This document shows, piece after piece, positions 6,367 to 12,374 of a DNA stretch of 12,374 nt. Source of the stretch: DAOTZU01 sp034433995 (GTDB lineage: Bacteria > Chloroflexota > Anaerolineae > UBA1429); NCBI GenBank assembly GCA_034433995.1, contig DAOTZU010000173.1:1-12374 (forward strand). The letters are read 5' to 3'. Below the pieces are notes generated by a model. That model searched no databases and had not been told where the DNA came from. It saw only the letters and a program-made list of their open reading frames with translations. The translations under genes were made by a program, and so were the position numbers. Each line of letters starts with the position of its first letter. Position 1 is the first letter of the stretch.

Positions 6367-7899
6367 ATGAACAAGAAACCGAACATCCTCTTTATCATCT
6401 CCGATCAGCACAACGCCAAAGTGTTGGGCCACAAGGGGCACCCGGATGTGCAGACGCCCCACCTGGACCGCCTGGCTGCCGAGGGGGTGCGCTTTGAGAA
6501 CGCCATCACCCAGAACCCCATCTGCACCCCCAGCCGCATGTGCTTCTTCTCCGGCCAGTATTGCCACAACCACGGCTACTATGGCCTCTCCGGGCCTAAC
6601 CCCAGGGGGCTGCCCACCATCCTGGGCCATTTCCGCCGGGTGGGCTATCGCACGGGCGCCATCGGCAAGATCCATTGCCCCGAATATTGGGTCGAGGACG
6701 ATTGCGACCATTTCAGCGAGGTCTACCCTGAGCTGGCCGCCTCGCGCCACGCGGATTACGAGGATTATCTCCTAGAAAGGGGAATTTTGCAAGATCGCGA
6801 CGATGGCTTGCTCCAGGAGCAAACCAACCGGACCGGCCAGGCGCTGGACGCCCGCGCCTCGCGACTAAAGTACGAGGATAGCCCAGAGGGGTGGATCGTC
6901 CGCGAGACCATGCGCTTCATGGAGCAGTGCGTGGCGGAGGGCAAGCCCTTTTTTGTGCAAGCCAGCCTGCCCCGCCCCCACCAAATTTACGCTCCCAGCG
7001 AGCCCTTCTGGTCCATGTACGACGAGAACAAGCTGCACCTGCCGCCGAATATTGAATACGATATGTCGCTGAAAGCACCCCACCTGCGCAGGATGGCCGA
7101 GGTTTTCGAGCGAGGCGACTGGACCCTCTTTGAGCCGCGCACCTACGAGGCCGGCGCCCTGCGCAAGCTCCACGGCTATTTGGGCTGTGTCTCTATGGTG
7201 GATCATGCCGTGGGCGAGCTGCTCGCCTGGTTGCGGGAAAAGGGCCTGGAGGAGGAGACCATCGTCATCTACACCAGCGACCACGGCGATTACGCCTGCG
7301 AGCACGGCATCATGGAAAAGGCCCCCGGCATCTGTGCCGATGCCATCACCCGCATCCCCTACATCTGGCGCTGGCCGGGGCATTTCCCGGCGGGGCATGT
7401 CTGCCAGGAGATCGTGGAGACGGTGGACCTCCCCACCACCCTCTGCGCCTTGGTGGGCCTGGACCCCTTGGAGACCAGCGATGGCCAGGATATCTCGCAC
7501 CTGTTGCGCGGCGGCACGGGGGCGGTGCATAAGGTGGGCGTCACCGAGTTCGCCTGGAGCAAGAGCCTGCGCAAGGGGCGCTACCGCTATGTGTATTACG
7601 CCCCAGAGATGTTTCCGGAGGAATATCCCGATGGTGGCTTTGGCGAGCTGTACGATCTGGAGCGGGACCCCTGGGAGATGGAGAACCTCTACTTCAAGCC
7701 AGAGTATGCCGCCGTGGTGCAGGAGTTGAAGGCGGATCTGCTGGATTGGCTCATCACCACCACCCGCCCGGCGACGGTCTTGGGCCTGCCCAATTGGGAT
7801 GGTGACCAGGCCATCACCCGCTTCTACTGCACGGTCAACCGCGATGGCAAGGTCCACCCCAACCGACTGAAGGGCGTGCGCACACGGAACTATTTGTAA
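6367..7899 (+). CDS. Sulfatase (Cys-type, formylglycine-dependent), cytoplasmic
   Basis: This 510-aa protein belongs to the alkaline-phosphatase superfamily and should hydrolyse sulfate esters, perhaps on a sugar. The formylglycine motif CTPSR (C53-R57) is intact, so C53 must be oxidised by a maturase not seen here. Metal ligands are likely D13/Q14 (ISDQH) and D305/H306 (TSDHGD). Other active-site marks are GKIHC (K101, H103), RPH (203-205), SMVDHAVGELL and the C-terminal LYDLERDPWEMENLY typical of sulfatases. No signal peptide is visible (MNKKPNILFIISDQH runs straight into the fold), so it probably acts in the cytoplasm on imported material. AAAGGG precedes the ATG. A remnant gene follows 11 bases after its stop. 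A phosphonate monoester hydrolase of the same fold is a less likely alternative. Confidence 0.92.
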   Translation: MNKKPNILFIISDQHNAKVLGHKGHPDVQTPHLDRLAAEGVRFENAITQNPICTPSRMCFFSGQYCHNHGYYGLSGPNPRGLPTILGHFRRVGYRTGAIGKIHCPEYWVEDDCDHFSEVYPELAASRHADYEDYLLERGILQDRDDGLLQEQTNRTGQALDARASRLKYEDSPEGWIVRETMRFMEQCVAEGKPFFVQASLPRPHQIYAPSEPFWSMYDENKLHLPPNIEYDMSLKAPHLRRMAEVFERGDWTLFEPRTYEAGALRKLHGYLGCVSMVDHAVGELLAWLREKGLEEETIVIYTSDHGDYACEHGIMEKAPGICADAITRIPYIWRWPGHFPAGHVCQEIVETVDLPTTLCALVGLDPLETSDGQDISHLLRGGTGAVHKVGVTEFAWSKSLRKGRYRYVYYAPEMFPEEYPDGGFGELYDLERDPWEMENLYFKPEYAAVVQELKADLLDWLITTTRPATVLGLPNWDGDQAITRFYCTVNRDGKVHPNRLKGVRTRNYL

Positions 7900-7910
7900 A
7901 AAGGGGAAGC

Positions 7911-8146
7911 ATGAGCTTGACCATCGTTCGCGATCCCCAGGCCCGCTGCACCCTCACCCAGCACTATACCTACGAGCTGGAATGGCGGCCGGCGCAGCAC
8001 TATGTGGCGGGCACGCAGATCGAGCTGCGCAGCGGCTCCAGATCCCCTTGGGCCCGGCGGAGCGCAGCACCCATTTCTATTTGCGGGCGCTGCAACGGGA
8101 TGGCGGGATCATCTATGCCAGCCCGGTGTTTGTGCAGGTGGTCTGA
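7911..8146 (+). pseudogene. Short frameshifted ORF or gene remnant after the sulfatase
   Basis: The ATG at 7911, behind GGGGAAGC, reads MSLTIVRDPQARCTLTQHYT then about 20 sensible residues to IELRSGS. The continuation with protein-like character (QIPLGPAERSTHFYLRAL to ASPVFVQVV) is in another frame, from about 8039 to a TGA at 8144-8146. Adding one C near 8038 joins them into a 78-aa, beta-rich polypeptide. The end resembles the C-terminal segment of CehA/McbA (DUF3604)-type metallohydrolases, where Y-x-R...SSP-F-V strands are common, but that resemblance is weak and from memory. It may be a small intact gene with a sequencing error, or what remains after internal deletion of a larger gene. 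It lies 11 bases after the sulfatase stop and was probably co-transcribed with it. Confidence 0.5.
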
Positions 8147-8151
8147 CCCAC

Positions 8152-8187
8152 AAAAAAGAGGCCCCAGGGAGCGCCCCCTGGGGCCTC
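8152..8187 (-). terminator. Intrinsic terminator of the FAH-GH operon
   Basis: On the minus strand a perfect 12-bp stem (GAGGCCCCAGGG 8158-8169 with CCCTGGGGCCTC 8176-8187) and a six-base loop are followed directly by six T (the A-run at 8152-8157). It begins 11 bases past the stop of the glycoside hydrolase at 8198. This is a textbook rho-independent terminator, oriented for the minus strand. Confidence 0.93.
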
Positions 8188-8197
8188 GGCGATGGGG

Positions 8198-11100
8198 TTA
8201 TCCCTCGTATTGCAAACGCACCTGGCCGATCAAGCCCCACGGCTGCACCACATAGCCGGGGGTGTAGGTCTCATCGGTGCGGCGGAAGGAGCGCCAATTC
8301 GTCCAGCCCTCGCGGCCGGTGGCCAGGTGGAGCGGCCCCAGCATATTGCGCGGGCTGGAGACCACCTCCAGATCCACGTTGTTCAGCCCCGGCCCCAGAT
8401 AGGGCGTGATATCCAGCCCATTCTCCGCGATCCAGGGGATGTGCCCGGCCAGGGCGCCGTTGACCCACACGGCCACATCCACCGCGCGATACTCGCCCAG
8501 ATAGAGGCGCACCCGCTGCCCAGGACGGGGCTGGTAGTTCATGCTGCCGTGGTAGATCATGCTGCCGGCGTAATGCAGGTAGCCCTGGGTGGTCCAATCG
8601 CCAAAGTGGAGCATCTCCGGCTCGGCGATTATGGCCCGGGCGGGGCTGACGCCGAAATCACCCAAGAGGAAGCAATCTTCCAGCTCCATGTAATTGGTGT
8701 AGGCGCAGCGCAACACCAGCTCGTTCTCGCCCCATTCCAGGGCGGGCAGGGCCACCTTGTGGAAGGAGCGATCCAAGTACCAGCCCACGGCCTGGTTGGA
8801 CACGGATTGGCCGTTCAGGCTGATCTGGAACTGGGCCGCGTTCTCCACCAACAGATACACCGGCTGGGCGGGCACCTCCTCCACATTAAAGAGGAAACGC
8901 AGCTCCAAGGGGGCGCCGTCGTTGGGATGGGGCGCCAAGGCCCACTTGTAGCGCTGGGGGAGGCCGTTATAGTAGTTGGGACGCATGCCCAACTTTTCGC
9001 GCACCTGGTTCTGGGCGCGCCAGACCTCCATCGGCTCTGACCATTCTCCCTCGCCCAGGCGGTAGGCGCAAACATCCAAGGTGAGGATGTTGGGATCGGT
9101 GCGGGTGAAGCGGCATTCGGGGCCGATGAAGCACGCGTTCTGCACCCGCCGGCCAAGGCGGAACTCCCGCGGCCCCTCCAGGGCCTTGCCGGGCACCGGC
9201 TGCCCCTTGGTCTCGATCACGTACAGCCGCGAGCCGGCCGGGCCGATGTGGGTGCTGAAACGCAGTTTGCCGTCCTCCTCCAGCGCGGGGAGGCCACGGG
9301 TCTCGCCGGTGAGGGGGTTCCACTCCTCAAGCCTGCCCCGGCCCTCCAGCGCCACCTCCAGGTCATAGCCGGTGTGGCGATCGTTGTTGACGATGAAATA
9401 GATCAGCCGGTCGCCGGCCTGGCGCTGCATATAGAGGAGACGGGCCGCCTCTTGGCCATAGAACGTGCGCAGGCTCACGCGGCGGGGCGTGGCCTTTTCC
9501 AGGGCGCTCTGCAGGGCGGCGCGGTCGCGCAAGATGGTCACCCCTCGGCGGGTCCAGAGCTGGGCCAGCCGCTGGCTGGGCTCGGCCTCGATCATGGTGG
9601 GCAGTGGCTCCAGGGCGATGACCTTGCCGCCCGCATCCAAAAAGCGCTCCAACAGGTCCACAGTGGAGGCCAAAAGGGTGCGCGTATCGGGCGGGATGAC
9701 CACCACGCGATAGGGCGCGCGGCCCACCCAGAGGGTGCGTCCCTTGATCTGGGCATCGCTGGCCATGATCTGTTCATCGCCGAAATCAAAATCATAGTGG
9801 GTGGCCAGGAGCGCCTGGACGAAATCGTTCAGCCGCTCGCTGTAGAGGTCCACCTCGTGGCGGCTGTCCTCTCCCTCCCGCAGCATGGACCAACCGGTGG
9901 CCACGGGGTGCAGCAAGAGGACATCGCGCACGGCATCGCCCTCGGTGAGGACGCGGCCCACCCGGGCGAAATAATCCTCCACCACCTTGTTGTACTTCCA
10001 CCAGGTGGTGTTATAGTTGAACGCGGGCGGATAATCGCGCTTGCGGCAGCCGCGCAAGGTGTAGAGGGCCAGGTGCTGGCAGCGCAGGTTCACCCCCAAG
10101 ACGTACTGCCAATCGCCGTTCCACTTTTGCCCTTCGAAGGTGAACTCCCAGCCGGAGCAGCCGTACGTCTCGGAGAGGACGCGCTTGCGCCCGAACTGAT
10201 TGGCGGCGCTGGTGCACTGCTTGATGGTGAGGAATTCGTGGTTCTGCTCCGTGAGCATGTCGATGCCGGGCACCTGCTGGTAGCGGTAATGGGGCATGAT
10301 GGCCCCACCGCGGATGATGCCCAGGCCCATCTCGTTCTCGCAGAGATAGTGGCCGGTGAAGGCCAGGCCGTGGCGCTCACACCATTCGCCCAACTGCTTG
10401 GAGTAGGCCTCGGTGAAGCGTTGGCTGATGGTGTACCAGTAATCGTGGCGGGCCTTGGCGGCGCGGTCGCCATCGTAAAAGAGCCAGGGCAACACGTCCA
10501 ACAGATCGTGGCCCCGGCGCTGGCGAAAGTAATCGGGCAGGCCATCGGTCCACGGCAGGGAGCGACGCTTGGAGCGCACCGTGGGAGCATAGACGTTGGG
10601 CTCATCGGTAAAGATGCCCGGCACAGCCTTGCCGAATTCCTCGCCCACCTCCTTGCGGTAGGCCTCGTAGGTGATGTCGATGAAGGCGGCCACTGCATCG
10701 GGATTGAGGTTGTCGGCGTAGGCGTCGTCGTTGAACCATTCGCTGGGCCCAGAGACCTCCCGGCGGAAGACCAGGAGCGTCTGCCCATCCGGGGCCTTCA
10801 GGGCGGGATCGAGGGCCACGCGCCGGGCGGAGCGGATGGTGCCGCCCTCCAACGTGGCCACGAAGATGGCCAAGACATCCGTCAGGTCGCCCACGGGGCC
10901 GGCCGTCTCCTCCACCGTGACCACCTTGGCGCGGAAGGCGTCGCCGCCCCGGGCCGGCACCAGGCCGCCGGCCATGCCGGAGGGCCAACGGTCCTCATCG
11001 TAGAGCCAGGCGCCCAAGCCCTCCTCTTTGGCCACGCGCACCGTCTCGCGGATGCACTGCATCCATTCGGGGCCCATATACACCGTCTCCAGGCCCTCGC

Positions 11101-11254
11101 GGGAGTGCATGAAAAAGCCGCCCATGCCGTGGGCCTTCATGTCGCGGGCCTGACGGGCCAGCTCCTCCGGGCTTAGCTTGTCGTTCCAGGACCAGAACGG
11201 TGCCCCGCGAAAGGAGAGGGGCGGTTGCCCAAATTCTTGACGCAAGGTATCCAT
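8198..11254 (-). CDS. GH106-like glycoside hydrolase (putative alpha-L-rhamnosidase-type)
   Basis: This 1018-aa protein opens with a catalytic barrel: PFWSWNDKLSPEEL (19-32), HGMGGFFMHSREGL (42-55) and LYDEDRWPSGMAGG (84-97) are hallmarks of the Glyco_hydro_106-type family. Likely catalytic acids are D217/E218 in GIFTDEPNVY and E362 in VLSETYGCSGWE. A Rossmann-like, GATase-type domain follows (about 440-590), then beta-sandwich domains; the last (about 900-1018) has a GH2-like sugar-binding segment with DVAVWVNGALAGHIPW. GH106 members release alpha-L-rhamnose, but related sequences have other or unknown specificities. There is no signal peptide, so it acts inside the cell on imported oligosaccharides. 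I chose the ATG at 11254 because AGGAGG is seven bases away; the ATG at 11260 overlaps that site. It is co-transcribed with the FAH gene, 18 bases upstream. Confidence 0.85.
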   Translation of the reverse strand: MDTLRQEFGQPPLSFRGAPFWSWNDKLSPEELARQARDMKAHGMGGFFMHSREGLETVYMGPEWMQCIRETVRVAKEEGLGAWLYDEDRWPSGMAGGLVPARGGDAFRAKVVTVEETAGPVGDLTDVLAIFVATLEGGTIRSARRVALDPALKAPDGQTLLVFRREVSGPSEWFNDDAYADNLNPDAVAAFIDITYEAYRKEVGEEFGKAVPGIFTDEPNVYAPTVRSKRRSLPWTDGLPDYFRQRRGHDLLDVLPWLFYDGDRAAKARHDYWYTISQRFTEAYSKQLGEWCERHGLAFTGHYLCENEMGLGIIRGGAIMPHYRYQQVPGIDMLTEQNHEFLTIKQCTSAANQFGRKRVLSETYGCSGWEFTFEGQKWNGDWQYVLGVNLRCQHLALYTLRGCRKRDYPPAFNYNTTWWKYNKVVEDYFARVGRVLTEGDAVRDVLLLHPVATGWSMLREGEDSRHEVDLYSERLNDFVQALLATHYDFDFGDEQIMASDAQIKGRTLWVGRAPYRVVVIPPDTRTLLASTVDLLERFLDAGGKVIALEPLPTMIEAEPSQRLAQLWTRRGVTILRDRAALQSALEKATPRRVSLRTFYGQEAARLLYMQRQAGDRLIYFIVNNDRHTGYDLEVALEGRGRLEEWNPLTGETRGLPALEEDGKLRFSTHIGPAGSRLYVIETKGQPVPGKALEGPREFRLGRRVQNACFIGPECRFTRTDPNILTLDVCAYRLGEGEWSEPMEVWRAQNQVREKLGMRPNYYNGLPQRYKWALAPHPNDGAPLELRFLFNVEEVPAQPVYLLVENAAQFQISLNGQSVSNQAVGWYLDRSFHKVALPALEWGENELVLRCAYTNYMELEDCFLLGDFGVSPARAIIAEPEMLHFGDWTTQGYLHYAGSMIYHGSMNYQPRPGQRVRLYLGEYRAVDVAVWVNGALAGHIPWIAENGLDITPYLGPGLNNVDLEVVSSPRNMLGPLHLATGREGWTNWRSFRRTDETYTPGYVVQPWGLIGQVRLQYEG

Positions 11255-11261
11255 GAGCATT

Positions 11262-11267
11262 CCTCCT
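11262..11267 (-). promoter_or_regulatory. Ribosome binding site fixing the glycoside hydrolase start
   Basis: AGGAGG on the minus strand lies in the 18-base gap after the FAH stop and is seven bases from the ATG at 11254, so the in-frame ATG at 11260 is not the start. Confidence 0.8.
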
Positions 11268-11272
11268 AAGGC

Positions 11273-12067
11273 TTAGCTTTCGGCAACCACAGGGTTGCGC
11301 AACACGCCGATGCCCTCAACCTCGATCTCTACCATGTCGCCCGGGCGCAAAAAGCGAGGCGGTTTGCGGGCAAAACCGACGCCCGAAGGGGTGCCGGTCA
11401 TGATCACCGTGCCGGGCAACAAGGTCATGGCCTGGGAAAGATACGCGATCAGCTCGTGGCAAGAAAAGATCATGTCGCTGGTGTTGGATTCTTGCATCAC
11501 CACGCCGTTCAAGCGGGTGCGCAGGGTGGCGCTTTCGGGGTCCAGGTCGGTCTCGATCCACGGCCCCAGCGGGGCAAAGGTATCGAAGGATTTGGCCCGC
11601 GCCCATTGCTTATCCAGGCGTTGCTGGCAATCGCGGGCGCTCACGTCGTTGGCGCAGGTGTAGCCCAAGACGTACTCCAGCGCCCTCGCGGCCGGCACAT
11701 GTTTGGCCCGTTTGCCGATGACGATGGCCAGCTCGCATTCGTAATCCACTTCATGGGGGGCCATCTTGGGCAAGACGATGGGCTGCTCCGGGTCGCAGAG
11801 GGCGGAGGTGGCCTTGAGAAAGATCACCGGCCGTTCTGGGAAGGGCGCTCCGCTCTCTTGGGCGTGGGCGCGATAGTTCAGCCCGATGGCGATGATGTTG
11901 GGCGGGGCCACCGGTGCCAGCAACGTGACGTGGTCGAGGGGCACAATCTGGTCGGTGGCGCGCCAGGCGCCGTAAAGATCGCCCTGGATGAGGCGCAAGC
12001 GGCCTTGCTCCTCCACCAGGGCATGTTGGATGGTGCCATCCGGCAAACGTGCGCGGGCAATTTTCAT
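11273..12067 (-). CDS. Fumarylacetoacetate hydrolase (FAH) family protein
   Basis: This 264-aa cytosolic enzyme has a short N-terminal domain (1-50) and a full FAH catalytic domain. Marks are IIAIGLNYRAHAQE with H68, KATSALCDPEQPIVLP, the metal ligands E110/E112 in VDYECELAIVIG and D141 in NDVSARD, K159 in AKSFDTFAPLGPW and the glycine-rich TGTPSGVGF (224-232). Family members cleave or decarboxylate 2,4-diketo acids using Mg or Mn. They include fumarylpyruvate hydrolase, HpaG-type isomerase and 2,4-diketo-3-deoxy-L-rhamnonate/fuconate hydrolase. Beside a GH106-like glycosidase the deoxysugar function is the most attractive, but the sequence alone does not choose. The ATG at 12067 has GGAG eight bases upstream; the frame is open to 12154, but that extension crosses the promoter. 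It is the first gene of the operon. Confidence 0.9.
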   Translation of the reverse strand: MKIARARLPDGTIQHALVEEQGRLRLIQGDLYGAWRATDQIVPLDHVTLLAPVAPPNIIAIGLNYRAHAQESGAPFPERPVIFLKATSALCDPEQPIVLPKMAPHEVDYECELAIVIGKRAKHVPAARALEYVLGYTCANDVSARDCQQRLDKQWARAKSFDTFAPLGPWIETDLDPESATLRTRLNGVVMQESNTSDMIFSCHELIAYLSQAMTLLPGTVIMTGTPSGVGFARKPPRFLRPGDMVEIEVEGIGVLRNPVVAES

Positions 12068-12125
12068 GTTGGTAGCTCCGAAGAAGGGGTATGGACGCGG
12101 CAAGATCTGCAGCACGTCGGACGAT

Positions 12126-12154
12126 ATTGTAGACCAAAGCGAGAACGCCCGCAA
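12126..12154 (-). promoter_or_regulatory. Promoter of the FAH-GH operon
   Basis: On the minus strand -35 TTGCGG (12149-12154), a 17-base spacer and -10 TACAAT (12126-12131) form a good sigma-70-type promoter. Transcription would start near 12119, leaving a leader of about 50 bases to the FAH ATG. Confidence 0.65.
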
Positions 12155-12177
12155 GTGCGGGATGCTATGATGCTATT
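12148..12177. promoter_or_regulatory. Candidate operator: palindrome and direct repeat at the -35
   Basis: The perfect palindrome CCCGCA-AG-TGCGGG (12148-12161) covers the -35 of the FAH-GH promoter, where a bound repressor would block polymerase. Directly upstream is ATGCTATG-ATGCTATT (12162-12177), a direct repeat of ATGCTAT with an eight-base period that could bind an activator or a second regulator copy. No regulator gene is adjacent in the window. Confidence 0.45.
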
Positions 12178-12216
12178 TTGGAGGGCGTTGAAAAAAGGCG
12201 CGTAAAGGCCTTGCCC

Positions 12217-12298
12217 GCCGTCGGATGGAATCCGACGGCTCTGCTTGCCAAGCCCGCGGCGCGGGCTTACCACCCCCAGAAGTCGGTTTCTAACCGAC
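12217..12298. repeat. Cluster of three tandem hairpins (REP-like intergenic element)
   Basis: Three perfect inverted repeats with three-base loops stand in a row: GCCGTCGGAT-GGA-ATCCGACGGC (12217-12239, 10-bp stem), AAGCCCGC-GGC-GCGGGCTT (12250-12268, 8-bp stem) and GTCGGTT-TCT-AACCGAC (12282-12298, 7-bp stem). The first and third share the GTCGG/CCGAC core. Nothing in this stretch looks coding. The arrangement resembles repetitive extragenic palindromes that recur through a genome; termination is less likely because no T-run follows the stems on either strand. Confidence 0.6.
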
Positions 12299-12330
12299 GG
12301 GGCATTTCTCGACACCTCCCATTTTTGCCC

Positions 12331-12359
12331 TTGACGCCGCCCATCGCCGGTGGTATTAA
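12331..12359 (+). promoter_or_regulatory. Plus-strand promoter reading out of the window
   Basis: TTGACG (12331-12336), a 17-base spacer and TATTAA (12354-12359) match the sigma-70 pattern (five and four of six positions). It is only 15 bases from the right edge, so the gene it would serve is not visible. The remainder of 12068-12374 holds only the operon promoter and the hairpin cluster. Confidence 0.45.
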
Positions 12360-12374
12360 CAGCGCATACGGCAG

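Noticed and set aside
9248..11176. 642-codon open frame on the plus strand opposite the glycoside hydrolase
   Set aside because: Its translation is rich in Gly, His, Ala and Leu with no recognisable domain. It mirrors the codon bias of the minus-strand gene, which has clear family motifs.
12064..12315. 83-codon minus-strand frame across the right intergenic region
   Set aside because: It is a translation through the hairpin cluster and the operon promoter, with no ribosome site and no protein-like pattern.
1..12374. CRISPR array, tRNA, rRNA or insertion sequence
   Set aside because: I found no regularly spaced direct repeats, no cloverleaf or conserved rRNA sequence, and no transposase-like frame with terminal inverted repeats.

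Overview
The window is about 12.4 kb of GC-rich bacterial chromosome, densely coded on both strands. There is no rRNA, tRNA, CRISPR array, transposase or phage gene. The gene mix suggests a Chloroflexota-type heterotroph: an OmpR-type two-component pair, a split transketolase, an AAA_32-type Lon-like protease, a signal-peptide-less sulfatase and a GH106-like glycosidase. That placement is an inference from gene content, not from a marker gene.

Layout. (1) 1-917, minus: start of a sensor kinase and its OmpR/PhoB response regulator, with a promoter at 939-967. (2) 1038-1370, minus: a small DUF4405-like membrane protein. (3) 1371-1538: divergent regulatory gap. (4) 1539-5923, plus: transketolase N-subunit, transketolase C-subunit (one frameshift near 2610), and a Lon-like protease ending in a very acidic tail; a 12-bp hairpin follows. 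(5) 5981-6325, minus: a small thioredoxin-like gene broken by an in-frame TGA. (6) 6367-8146, plus: a Cys-type sulfatase, then a short frameshifted remnant. (7) 8198-12067, minus: a two-gene operon of an FAH-family hydrolase and a 1018-aa GH106-like glycoside hydrolase. It has a good promoter with an overlapping palindrome and a textbook terminator. (8) 12068-12374: the operon promoter, three tandem hairpins and a plus-strand promoter reading out of the window.

How the genes may work together. Sulfatase, GH106-like hydrolase (the family includes alpha-L-rhamnosidases) and FAH-family hydrolase (the family includes the last enzyme of the non-phosphorylating L-rhamnose/L-fucose diketo pathway) could form an intracellular route for sulfated deoxyhexose oligosaccharides. 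The split transketolase would handle pentose-phosphate flux, and the Lon-like protease protein quality control.

Three genes carry frame or stop lesions (near 2610, 6248 and 8038), while neighbouring frames of up to 3 kb are intact. Whether these are real decay or assembly errors is the main open question.
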